Assembly (NCBI GenBank): GCA_013822585.1
Contig: PNKG01000006.1
Span: 1 to 35,055 of the forward strand
Direction: 5' to 3'
Length of the DNA: 35,055 nucleotides
Source of the DNA: Opitutus sp.
GTDB taxonomy: Bacteria; Verrucomicrobiota; Verrucomicrobiia; Opitutales; Opitutaceae
Shown: one piece after another, positions 24,003 to 35,055 of the stretch
Layout: each line of letters opens with the position of its first letter
Numbering within the stretch: the first letter of the stretch is position 1
Notes under the pieces: model-generated
Database searches by the model: none
Told to the model about the DNA's origin: nothing
The model's input: only the letters and a program-made list of their open reading frames with translations
Made by a program: the position numbers and the translations under genes

Positions 24003-24953
24003 ATGAATCGCCGCGATTTCCTCCTGTCCACGTCCGCGGCCGTCTCGCTCGGGTTGCTGGCGAGAGGCCCGCTGTTCGCACAGTCGACTCCCCCCGCCCC
24101 GGCCGCCCCGCCCCCGGCTCCCCCTGCGCCGCCGCCGCTCGTCACGGAGTTCAAGGAGCTGCGGCGCGGCGTCGGCACCTTCACGGGCCGCGGCGGCACG
24201 ATCGGCTGGTTGTCCGACAAGGACGCGCTCGTTGCCGTCGATACGCAGTTCGCCGAGCCCGCCGCGCGTTTCCTCGCCGGCCTGCCCGGCCGCGCCGGCC
24301 GCCAGCTCGATGCCGTGATCAACACCCACCACCACTGGGACCACACGGGCGGCAACGCCACGTTCCGGCCCGAAGCGAAGACGATCGTCGCGCACGCCGC
24401 TGTGCCCGCCCTCCAGAAGGCCGCCGCCCAGCGCAGCCCCAACCTGGGCGAGCCCACGTTGCCGGACACGACCTTCGCCGGCACCTGGCACCTGGTCGCC
24501 GGCGACGAGCGCGTGCATGCCCGGCACTTCGGCGCCGCGCACACCGGCGGCGACATCGTGGTGCACTTCGAGAAGGCCAACGTCACCCATCTCGGCGACC
24601 TCGTCTTCAACCGCCTCTATCCCGTCACCGACAAGGCCGGCGGCTGCCGCGTGCGCAACTGGATCGCCGTGCTCGACGAGATCGGCCGCGCCTACCCGGC
24701 GGACACGCTCTTCATCTTCGGCCACGGCAGCGCGAAGTTCGGCATCACCGGCACACACGCGGACGTGAAGCAGATGGGCGCCTTCCTCGGCGCGCTCGTT
24801 GCGCACGTCGAGGCGGCGGTGAAGGCCGGCAAGTCCAAGGCCGAGGTCGTCACGCTGCAGAACCTCGATGGCTTCGCCGACTATCACGCCGCGCAAAACA
24901 GCCGCCTGCCGGGCAACCTCGGGGTCGTCTACGACGAGCTGACGGGCGTCTGA
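24003..24953 (+). CDS. MBL-fold metallo-hydrolase with Tat-type signal
   Basis: MNRRDFLLSTSAAVSLGLLARG; NTHHHWDHTGGN (HxHxDH); FGAAHTGGDIVVHF. Confidence 0.92.
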   Translation: MNRRDFLLSTSAAVSLGLLARGPLFAQSTPPAPAAPPPAPPAPPPLVTEFKELRRGVGTFTGRGGTIGWLSDKDALVAVDTQFAEPAARFLAGLPGRAGRQLDAVINTHHHWDHTGGNATFRPEAKTIVAHAAVPALQKAAAQRSPNLGEPTLPDTTFAGTWHLVAGDERVHARHFGAAHTGGDIVVHFEKANVTHLGDLVFNRLYPVTDKAGGCRVRNWIAVLDEIGRAYPADTLFIFGHGSAKFGITGTHADVKQMGAFLGALVAHVEAAVKAGKSKAEVVTLQNLDGFADYHAAQNSRLPGNLGVVYDELTGV

Positions 24954-25017
24954 GCCCGGACGCCGGTCAATTTTGCATCGCGCGACCGCGCCTCCGCCGG
25001 CAAGGTCCCCTTCCCCC

Positions 25018-26940
25018 ATGCGCCGTGTTCTCCCCATGATGCTCGCCTTCGCCGCCGCCGGCCTCGCCGCGGCCGAATGGCCGCCGGGCGCGCGCGTGCT
25101 GGTGGACAAGGCCGGCGCCGGGCACCGCGCGATCGTGCTCCGCTCCGAGCCGGCGCGCAGCTACGTGGCCTACGAGGGCGCGGACGAAACCCACGACGAG
25201 TGGGTCGAGGCCGAGCGCATCCGCCCCGTGCGGCCCGCGCCCGCGCAGCCGGGCGAGCCCGACCAGCCTGCGGCGCAGGCCGAGGCCAGCGCCGCGCTGC
25301 CGGTGCCCGAACCCCTGCCGCATGCCCTCGAACTCCCGCGTCCCCCCCGCGCCGCCGCCGTGGCCGAGATCTGGCTCGAACAACTCGCGCGCAAGGACGC
25401 GGGCGATCCCGTGCGCTTCAGCACCGGCGCGCTGCCCGTGCCGCAGTTCCGTTTCGGCGACACCGCCGGCATCCCCACCACCCGGGCTCCGCTCCGCACC
25501 GCGCTGCTCCTGTCGCAGGGCCGGGTGCGGGGCTTCGCCGCCATCGAGGGCGGCGTGGCGATTTACCGGCGCGACGCGCAGGCCGGCTTCGTGCGCGTGG
25601 CCCAGCTCGACCTCGCCCCGCTGCAGGGCTTCGCCCCCGAGGTCCTCGTCGCCGCGGATTTCAATCACGACAACGAGACGGACCTGGTCGTCGCGGGCGG
25701 ACCGGTGGTGCAGGCCTTTTTCGGCAACGCCGCCGGCGGCTTCACCCCCGGCGTGCAGGCCTACCGCGCCGCGCTGCCGATCCGCGGTGCGGCGGCGGGC
25801 CGCTTCTTCACCGGGCCGCTTTCCACCGGGGTCGCGGTCATCGAGGGCTTCAACAGCTTTGCCGTCCTCCGCGTGACGCAGAGCGGGATCACCGCCGGCG
25901 GTCCGCCCTACGAATTGCGCTTCGACCGTCTCACGCGGCTGGCGGCGGGCGACTTCGACGGCGACGGCTTCACCGACGTGGCCGTGACGGCCGAGAGCCG
26001 GGGCCGCAGCACCGGCGCCTGGATGTTCTTCAACCAGCGCGGCGCGAGCCGGCCCTTCCTCTGGCCGATCGGCGGGCGCGACGACTTCGCCCGCGATCTC
26101 GCGGTGGCCGATCTCGATCGCGACGGGCGCGCCGACCTGATCCTGACCGACAGCGATGCCGAGCAGGGCGATCATGTGCGCGTCGTCTTCGGTTCCGCCG
26201 GCCGCGCGGGCTGGGAAGACCCGGTCGATCTGATCAGTTCCGAATACGGAGTCGGTCTCGGCACGGCCTCGGTCGTGGTGGCCGATTTCAATCGCGACGG
26301 CCGCACCGACATCGGGGTCGGCGGGCGCAACGGCCTGCGCGTGCATTTCGGCGCCGACTACCGGCGCTTCAGCCGCAACCCCGTCTGGCCGCGGCTCGCG
26401 GCCGGCCACGATTTCCCCGAGCAGCGCGTCTTCCTCGCGGGCGATTTCGACGGCGACGGCGCCGCGGACCTGCTCGGCTACACGCCCGCCTTCGCCACGG
26501 GCTACAACCTCTTCTACAACTCCACGCCCGCGGCCGTCGAAGGCGTGCACCTGCCCGCGCCGCTCCGGCGCCGCGTTCCCGCGCAGGCCAGCACGACGGT
26601 GGCGAAGGTCGAGCCGGCCTCGGCCGACCAGCCCGCCGGCGTGCCGCGCCTGCGTTTCCTCGCCAGCCGCGCCGAGCCCTACGGCCAGTGGCGCTACCGC
26701 ATCGTGGTCGAGGTCGCCGTGCTTTCCGAGCACGTGGTCGAGGCCGTCGACGCCGTGTGCCACTACGAAGGCGCCGACCAGCCCGTGCAGGAAACCGCCG
26801 CATCCGCCCGCCGCTCGAGCGACCAGCAATGGATGATCGAGGCGATACTCCCGCGCGGCCGGACCTACAAATTCCGCCTCACCGCCCGCGACGACCAAGG
26901 CCGTTCCTCCGAGCCGCTCCGCGTGACCGTGAACCCCTGA
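25018..26940 (+). CDS. secreted FG-GAP/VCBS repeat protein with Tudor/agenet-like N-terminal module
   Basis: Repeated DxDxDG-type motifs (DFNHDNETDLVVAG, DFDGDGFTDVAVT, DLDRDGRADLILTD, DFNRDGRTDIGVGG, DFDGDGAADLLGY); signal peptide; N-terminal ...YVAYEGADETHDEWVEAERIRPV. Confidence 0.88.
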   Translation: MRRVLPMMLAFAAAGLAAAEWPPGARVLVDKAGAGHRAIVLRSEPARSYVAYEGADETHDEWVEAERIRPVRPAPAQPGEPDQPAAQAEASAALPVPEPLPHALELPRPPRAAAVAEIWLEQLARKDAGDPVRFSTGALPVPQFRFGDTAGIPTTRAPLRTALLLSQGRVRGFAAIEGGVAIYRRDAQAGFVRVAQLDLAPLQGFAPEVLVAADFNHDNETDLVVAGGPVVQAFFGNAAGGFTPGVQAYRAALPIRGAAAGRFFTGPLSTGVAVIEGFNSFAVLRVTQSGITAGGPPYELRFDRLTRLAAGDFDGDGFTDVAVTAESRGRSTGAWMFFNQRGASRPFLWPIGGRDDFARDLAVADLDRDGRADLILTDSDAEQGDHVRVVFGSAGRAGWEDPVDLISSEYGVGLGTASVVVADFNRDGRTDIGVGGRNGLRVHFGADYRRFSRNPVWPRLAAGHDFPEQRVFLAGDFDGDGAADLLGYTPAFATGYNLFYNSTPAAVEGVHLPAPLRRRVPAQASTTVAKVEPASADQPAGVPRLRFLASRAEPYGQWRYRIVVEVAVLSEHVVEAVDAVCHYEGADQPVQETAASARRSSDQQWMIEAILPRGRTYKFRLTARDDQGRSSEPLRVTVNP

Positions 26941-26953
26941 CCGGGCGCCGGGA

Positions 26954-27466
26954 TCAGCCGCCCGCCGGAGTCGCGGGCGGTTGATCGCAAGTGGTGGCGA
27001 CCCCTGCCGGGTTCTGATCCGCGGCCAAGGGGGGCCGGATCCGGGTGGTCAAGCACGCCGCCATGTCACAGACGCCCCGATGGGCGGTGGTCTCGTCAGG
27101 AAAGCGGGACGGCCCCGGCGGCAGGTCCGGCGCAGCCGGGCCTGGCTTCGACGGATTGCCAGCGGACGATAGGACGACGGGCTGGCGGGGCGCTGCGGGA
27201 ACCGACGGGGCGGCCGCTCCTTTCGGTTGCGAGTCAGCGGCGGGTTCCGTCCAAGCCGAAAGCGCGCCGCCCGCAAACTGGGCGTTGGCGCCCCGGTCGT
27301 AGATCCACAGCTCGAAACCCCGGGCGGAATTGCGGAGCAAGGGGGCGCCGAGCACTTGGGCGACCCGGGGCGCTGACATGCCACGCTCGAGATGCCGCCA
27401 GGCTGTCCGGCTGCCGGCTGGCGCGGGAACGAGCAGGGCGAGGGAGAGAACGGCGAGCGGGACCAT
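26954..27466 (-). CDS. hypothetical secreted protein, weak SmpA/BamE-like N-terminal half
   Basis: Signal peptide MVPLAVLSLALLVPAPAGS then HLERGMSAPRVAQVLGAPLLRNSARGFELWIYDRG; low-complexity C-terminus. Confidence 0.6.
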   Translation of the reverse strand: MVPLAVLSLALLVPAPAGSRTAWRHLERGMSAPRVAQVLGAPLLRNSARGFELWIYDRGANAQFAGGALSAWTEPAADSQPKGAAAPSVPAAPRQPVVLSSAGNPSKPGPAAPDLPPGPSRFPDETTAHRGVCDMAACLTTRIRPPLAADQNPAGVATTCDQPPATPAGG

Positions 27467-27568
27467 GCCCCGATTATCGCCCCCGCCGATAATCCACCGA
27501 GGTGAAAATCACGAGCGAGGGTTCTTTGACGCTCGTTTAGCAAAGCGGCACTCTCCTCCAGGACCGGA

Positions 27569-27644
27569 TGGTGGGCCCGCCGGGATTCGAACCCGGAACC
27601 AAGGGATTATGAGTCCCCTGCTCTGACCGTTGAGCTACAGGCCC
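27569..27644 (-). tRNA. tRNA with CAU anticodon (Met or lysidine-modified Ile2; Ile2 favoured)
   Basis: Reverse complement GGGCCTGTAGCTCAACGGTCAGAGCAGGGGACTCATAATCCCTTGGTTCCGGGTTCGAATCCCGGCGGGCCCACCA folds as a cloverleaf; CCA encoded; anticodon loop CTCATAA; TTGGT variable region resembles tRNA-Ile2. Confidence 0.95.
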
Positions 27645-27748
27645 AGAATGCCCGGGAGTGTTGTCATGTCTGCGCCACCGTCGAGCCAATAGGGCGAGCG
27701 GCGCGGCGGGCGAGGAGCGGCTTGCGCGGCGCGGCACCGCTGTGCGAG

Positions 27749-28198
27749 ATGGTCAAGATGCGCATCGCAGTGTTGTCCGACACGCATGACCGGTATCCGG
27801 CCGATCTTCCCGCGCGGTTGCGCGCGGCGGACGAGATCTGGCACCTCGGCGACGTGTGCGAGCCCGGGGCGCTCGTGGAGTTCGAGCAGCTCGGCAAGCC
27901 GCTGGAAGTCGTGCTCGGCAACAACGAGACGCACAATCTCTGGCCCATCCAGCTGACGCTGGAGCGCGGGGGCTGGAGATTTTTCCTGACGCACATCCCG
28001 CCGCCGCGCGCGCCGCGGGGCGTGCATGCCGTGCTGCACGGGCACACGCACGTGCCGCGCGACGAGACCGATGCAGGCGGAGTGCGCTGGCTGAATCCCG
28101 GCTGCGTCTCGCGGCCGAACCGCGGCGCGCCGGCCAGTTTTGCCTGGCTCACCGTCGCGGCTGGCCGTGCGCCCGAGTGGAAGCTGATGCCGCTTTGA
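27749..28198 (+). CDS. YfcE/MJ0936-type metallophosphoesterase
   Basis: MRIAVLSDTHDRYP, EIWHLGDVCEPG, VLGNNETHNLWP, LHGHTHVPRDE, WLNPGC. Confidence 0.92.
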   Translation: MVKMRIAVLSDTHDRYPADLPARLRAADEIWHLGDVCEPGALVEFEQLGKPLEVVLGNNETHNLWPIQLTLERGGWRFFLTHIPPPRAPRGVHAVLHGHTHVPRDETDAGGVRWLNPGCVSRPNRGAPASFAWLTVAAGRAPEWKLMPL

Positions 28199-28235
28199 CG
28201 CGCGGCCGGCCCGGGTCCTGCATGAGAACACGACC

Positions 28236-28757
28236 ATGAACATCCTCATGCTGGACGAGGCGGGCGTGCTCGCCCGGGCCGATGAACTCGCCGGCCTGCT
28301 CACCGATGCGGTCGAGCACGGCGCCTCCATCGGGTTTGTGCTGCCGCTCACCGCGGCGGAGGTGCGCGATTACTGGAATGGGGTTGCGGTGCAAATCGCC
28401 GCCGGAGGCAAGGTCCTGTGCGTCGCTCTGGATGAGCCCGGCTCGGTCATCGGCGCGGCCCAGCTCGGCCTCGAGTGGCGCGCCAACGGACGGCATCGCG
28501 CCGAAGTGCAGAAGGTGATGGTGCGGCCCGCCGCGCGTGGCCGGGGCATCGGGGCGGCGTTGATGCGGCGGATAGAGGACGAGGCCCGCCGGCGCGGCCG
28601 CACGCTGCTCTTCCTCGACACGAGCGTGGGCGCGAGTGGCGCGGTGGAGTTCTACACCCGCCTCGGCTGGATCCCGGCCGGGAGCATTCCGGACTACGCG
28701 GCCGATCCCGACGGCACGCTCGTGCCGAACGCCATCTTCTACAAGCGCCTCGCGTGA
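28236..28757 (+). CDS. GNAT family N-acetyltransferase
   Basis: VQKVMVRPAARGRGIGAALMRRIEDEARRRGRTLLFLDT acetyl-CoA binding motif. Confidence 0.92.
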   Translation: MNILMLDEAGVLARADELAGLLTDAVEHGASIGFVLPLTAAEVRDYWNGVAVQIAAGGKVLCVALDEPGSVIGAAQLGLEWRANGRHRAEVQKVMVRPAARGRGIGAALMRRIEDEARRRGRTLLFLDTSVGASGAVEFYTRLGWIPAGSIPDYAADPDGTLVPNAIFYKRLA

Positions 28758-28764
28758 GGCGCGC

Positions 28765-29553
28765 TCAGGACGGGGAGGCTTTCCAAGGGTAGGCGCCGAC
28801 GTTGACCGCTTTCGGCGGCTCGGTGGCGGCGATGATGCCGAAGGACGTGATCACGATGGCCTGCCCCGCCTTGCGTCCGGCCCGGGCGACTTCGCGCACG
28901 CGCGGGGCCGTGGGCTTGCCGTCCTTGCCGATGGAGGCGAGCGTGACCTCGCCTTCGGGCGTGATGGTGACGATGCTGTTGCCCGGCGTGGAGCCGGTGG
29001 AGTAGGCGCCGGCCACCGTGCGGAAGATCTCCTGGCGCTCCGCGGGAGAGGAGACGATGGTGACTCCGGCGGGCAGGTCGCTCAACCGGCGCTGCGGCAG
29101 GCCGAAGCGCAGCGCGAACGCCATCAGGCCCAGGGCGAGCGCACCCAGGCCGACGAGGCCGAGCACCGTGCGCGTCGTGCTGCGCGTCGGGTCGAGACGG
29201 ATGACCTCGACGGTCCTGCCTTCGGCGGGCGCAAGCTGTTGCCGGAACGGCGGCAGGTGGGCGAGTTCCTCGCCGCGGTTGGCGGCCCAGAACTCGTCGA
29301 AGAGCGACGAGCTCTTGTGGAGGCGCAGGCGGTCCTCATGCACGACGAGGCGCCACTTCGATTCGCCGCGCTGGATCAGCAGGCCGGCTTGGGGGTCGCC
29401 TTTCTCCGTGCGCGCCAGGGCGAGCAGCTGGTCGGCGAGGCGGCAGATCTCCTCCACCTCCGCGCGTCCGTGGTCGACGCGGTCCTGCGAACCGCTGAAG
29501 CCGGCGAGCTTGGGTTTCAGATGGAGCAGGAAAATGTGATAGGACCCGCTCAT
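28765..29553 (-). CDS. hypothetical membrane protein coupled to a pseudopilin gene
   Basis: 262 aa, one TM (TVLGLVGLGALALGLMAFAL), 4-bp overlap with the upstream pseudopilin ORF. Confidence 0.75.
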   Translation of the reverse strand: MSGSYHIFLLHLKPKLAGFSGSQDRVDHGRAEVEEICRLADQLLALARTEKGDPQAGLLIQRGESKWRLVVHEDRLRLHKSSSLFDEFWAANRGEELAHLPPFRQQLAPAEGRTVEVIRLDPTRSTTRTVLGLVGLGALALGLMAFALRFGLPQRRLSDLPAGVTIVSSPAERQEIFRTVAGAYSTGSTPGNSIVTITPEGEVTLASIGKDGKPTAPRVREVARAGRKAGQAIVITSFGIIAATEPPKAVNVGAYPWKASPS

Positions 29554-30053
29554 GGTTCGAGGATGATCACGAGTGAGTTGGTCGATCCGAGGCGGATCGA
29601 GCCGGTGGCAAGATCGCCGTCGTCCATCATGCGGTCGATGAGCTCGAGCAGATCGAGATCATCGGTCATCGGCGCGGAGGGCGAGGTGACGATGACGATG
29701 GAGGCTTTGGCGGCGATGCCGTCGGCGGAGACGTTGTTGTTGAAATCGTAGAAGCCGCCGATCGGGGTCGCCCGGTCGTAGGTCTTGGGCAGCGCGTCGG
29801 CGAGTTCGGCCGGCACTTCGCCGACGGAGACTTCGGCGGGCCAGCGGCCGTTTTGCAGGTTGTAGGTCATGAACACACCGGTGATGGCCCGGAAGTCGTT
29901 TTGAAACGCCGAGGCCTTGGTGTGCTGGGTGAGAATCCGGAATCCCGGCAGGGCAATGGCGCACAGCAATCCGATGATCGCCACGACCACCATGATTTCC
30001 ACCAGGGTGAATCCAGCGAACGGACGCGGGAATCTGCGAGGTGATCCGGCCAT
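29550..30053 (-). CDS. type II secretion / type IV pilin-like prepilin (pseudopilin)
   Basis: GFTLVEIMVVVAIIGLLCAIALPGF class III signal sequence with Glu+5. Confidence 0.9.
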   Translation of the reverse strand: MAGSPRRFPRPFAGFTLVEIMVVVAIIGLLCAIALPGFRILTQHTKASAFQNDFRAITGVFMTYNLQNGRWPAEVSVGEVPAELADALPKTYDRATPIGGFYDFNNNVSADGIAAKASIVIVTSPSAPMTDDLDLLELIDRMMDDGDLATGSIRLGSTNSLVIILEP

Positions 30054-30161
30054 TTTTCCAAATTCTGGGGTGTTCTCCCGAAATCCGCAACCAGTCTTAT
30101 ACCTAGGCCGGATTTTTTTTGCAGCCTGTCTGCCATAAGAACCTGACGACGTCCCGGCCAG

Positions 30162-30995
30162 ATGGACGCATCATCTTTTCCCGATGAACTGTCCATCGCC
30201 ACGCCGGCAAGCGCCCGCGGGACGGAGGCCGCAGGAGTTTTCTTGGAAATCCGCGGCATCGCCCCTTGGGTGGGGAAGGTGGACAGCGGGGAACAACAAC
30301 AGCTTGAGCCCGGTCCGGCCGCGCGGCCGGCACCCGCCATCGTCTACGTGCGCAGCCCGCTGGCGCGGCGCTACCGGCTGACCTTGCGGCGCGACGGCAC
30401 GGCCGTGGCCACGATTCCCGTGCGCGGCAACGAGCGCGAGGCCCGCCGCTTCGTGGATCAGCACCAGGAATGGCTCGAGCGCGCCCGCGAACGGCAGGCG
30501 AAGCGGCCGCGCGCGGCGGAGGTCTGGACGGTCGGCACGCCTGTGCTCTGGCGCGGTGCGATGCATGCGATCCGTCTCGCGGTTGGGGGCGAGAAGCCGC
30601 AGGTGAGCGTGGCGGCGGATGTCTTCCGCGTCGCCACGCTCGAGGGCGACCTGCGACCGACGCTCGAGGCGCATTTCGCGCGCCGCGCCCGGATCGAGCT
30701 GCCGGCGCGGGCTTGGGAGCTGGCGGCGGAGACGGGCGTCGACTTGAAAAGCGTGAGCGTGCGCAACCAGCGTGCGCGTTGGGGTTCGTGCTCGGCCGGC
30801 GGCGCGGTCTCGCTCAACTGGCGGCTGGTGCAGACTCCCGACACGGTGCGCGACTACATCGTCTACCACGAGCTGATGCACCTGCGGGAGATGAACCACG
30901 GCGAGCGCTTCTGGGCGCGCGTGGCCGAGGTGTGCCCGGGGTGGCGGGAGGCCGAGCGCTGGCTGAAACGCCACGGCGGCCTGCTCGGATTGTGA
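30162..30995 (+). CDS. YgjP-like (DUF45/M48-type) metallopeptidase
   Basis: RNQRARWGSCSAGGAVSLNWRL and YIVYHELMHLREMNHGERFW (HExxH). Confidence 0.92.
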   Translation: MDASSFPDELSIATPASARGTEAAGVFLEIRGIAPWVGKVDSGEQQQLEPGPAARPAPAIVYVRSPLARRYRLTLRRDGTAVATIPVRGNEREARRFVDQHQEWLERARERQAKRPRAAEVWTVGTPVLWRGAMHAIRLAVGGEKPQVSVAADVFRVATLEGDLRPTLEAHFARRARIELPARAWELAAETGVDLKSVSVRNQRARWGSCSAGGAVSLNWRLVQTPDTVRDYIVYHELMHLREMNHGERFWARVAEVCPGWREAERWLKRHGGLLGL

Positions 30996-31010
30996 GCGGA
31001 ACGCGGCGGG

Positions 31011-34025
<3,015 letters not shown>

Positions 34026-34123
34026 TCATGACCCCGGCACGCGGCCTTGCGCCCGGACTTGCAGCGCGTGGCCCAATGCGCGAAGTCCGGACGGTGGTGT
34101 CAACAGGGTCGGGGAGGGAGCAT

Positions 34124-34645
34124 TCAGCGGATGTCCAGAACCTCAACCTCGAAAACCAGCGTGGCCCGCGGAGGGATCGGCCCCTTGCCCTGGGTCCCGT
34201 AGGCCAGCCACCAGGGGATGACGAGGGTGCGCTTCTCGCCCTTGGTCATCGTGGCGAAGGCCTCGTCCCAACCTTGGATCACCGCGCCGGTCCCGACGCG
34301 GAAAGAGAACGGCTCGCCGCGGTCGTAGCTGCTGTCGAACTTCCGCCCGTCGAGCAGCGTGCCGTGGTAATGCACGGCCACCATGGCTCCGACCGACGGG
34401 GGCGGGCCCTCGCCCGGACGGCGCACAAGGTAGCGCAGGCCGGTCGCCGTCACGGTCGCGCCGGCATAGCGTTGCTGGATCTGCGCGAGGTCCTCGGGCG
34501 GGAGGCGCGCGGCCTCCTGCTGGGCGCGGGTCCACTTGTTGGCCGGCAGGCCCGGGTCGGCCCGGCGGAAGACGCCGGTGCGCGCCTGCCACGCGATGAA
34601 GATGAGGACGCCCGCGAGCACGAAAAGGATGCCGTAGTTGCGCAT
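34124..34645 (-). CDS. FKBP-type peptidyl-prolyl cis-trans isomerase
   Basis: VAVHYHGTLLDGRKFDSSYDRGEPFSFRVGTGAVIQGWDEAFATMTKGEKRTLVIPWWLAYG; start MRNYG at 34645 preferred over 34669. Confidence 0.93.
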   Translation of the reverse strand: MRNYGILFVLAGVLIFIAWQARTGVFRRADPGLPANKWTRAQQEAARLPPEDLAQIQQRYAGATVTATGLRYLVRRPGEGPPPSVGAMVAVHYHGTLLDGRKFDSSYDRGEPFSFRVGTGAVIQGWDEAFATMTKGEKRTLVIPWWLAYGTQGKGPIPPRATLVFEVEVLDIR

Positions 34646-34809
34646 GGGGAAACGAGTGGTGGACGGCACAGTGCACCCAACCCCGGCGCGAAGAAAGGGG
34701 TTTTTGCCGATTATTCGGGACCGTTATCCGGGCCGAATGCCAGCTCATGGCTGGCGGAACCGCCGGATTTTTCCTTCCGTCGTCGCGCGCCCCGCGCCTT
34801 GCTGGGACC

Positions 34810-35055
34810 ATGCAGAATTTCAAACTCCCCCGCAGCCTCGCCGCCGAGGCGGTGCGGGGCGCCGCGATTGAACAGCGCTTCAGGATCGTCCGGAACGAAT
34901 TCGGCCCGGAGTGCATCTACCGCATCCACGACCCCGCCGACGGCGCCACCTGGGGCTACGTCGCCGTCGACAACCTCGTGCGCGGCCGCGGCCTCGGCGG
35001 CCTCCGCCTCGCGCCGGACGTGACGGTCGACGAGGTCTACGGCCTCGCTGCCGCC
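34810..35055 (+). CDS. Glu/Leu/Phe/Val dehydrogenase, N-terminal part (truncated by window)
   Basis: MQNFKLPRSLAAEAVRG...GLGGLRLAPDVTVDEVYGLAAA resembles the dimerisation domain (kGGiRfhPdvtldEv.aLA). Confidence 0.65.
   Translation, partial: MQNFKLPRSLAAEAVRGAAIEQRFRIVRNEFGPECIYRIHDPADGATWGYVAVDNLVRGRGLGGLRLAPDVTVDEVYGLAAA

Noticed and set aside
24967-26898. 643-aa minus-strand ORF antisense to the FG-GAP gene
   Set aside because: Low-complexity shadow ORF; the plus strand has a signal peptide and FG-GAP motifs.
26958-26980. CCGCCCGC-CGGAGTC-GCGGGCGG hairpin between convergent genes as a terminator
   Set aside because: Stem is perfect but no T-tract follows on either strand and it overlaps the 3' end of the minus-strand ORF; not called as a terminator.
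27537-27737. Minus-strand ORF containing GPVAQRSEQGTHNPLVPGSNPGGPTIRSW, and plus-strand ORF 27330-27626 ending GPAGIRTRNQGIMSPLL
   Set aside because: Both are read through the tRNA gene at 27569-27644; these peptides are classic spurious ORFs from tRNA sequence.

Overview
GC-rich bacterial chromosome segment. Gene content and repeat style look Opitutaceae/Verrucomicrobia-like, but this is inferred from memory and was not searched. About 31 protein-coding genes and one CAU-anticodon tRNA are supported. They include: alpha/beta hydrolase; a tandem amidohydrolase pair; quinone oxidoreductase; TerC/Alx; ExoD; QueC-QueE; HDAC-family deacetylase and RNase D; an OleC-OleD pair; a two-component cluster (CHASE3-type HK, Rcp-like RR, REC-PAS-HK-REC hybrid, CheY-like RR); an ECF sigma / HEAT-bearing anti-sigma / DUF4097 operon; Tat-type MBL hydrolase; FG-GAP protein with a Tudor-like N-terminus; YfcE-type phosphoesterase; GNAT; an orphan pseudopilin pair; YgjP-type metallopeptidase; a Cache-HAMP-PAS hybrid kinase; FKBP; and a partial Glu/Leu/Phe/Val dehydrogenase. 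The most unusual signal is a dense set of palindromic interspersed elements. At least two lie in frame inside protein-coding genes (amidohydrolase 2 signal peptide, 2940-3017; oleD, 13913-13998). Others abut or supply stop codons (queC, oleD). Two 136-bp copies (about 92% identical by hand count) lie in opposite orientation on either side of the sensor-kinase cluster. The second tandem amidohydrolase appears to be a pseudoenzyme that has lost its metal ligands. No defence system, CRISPR array, prophage or intact transposase was seen.
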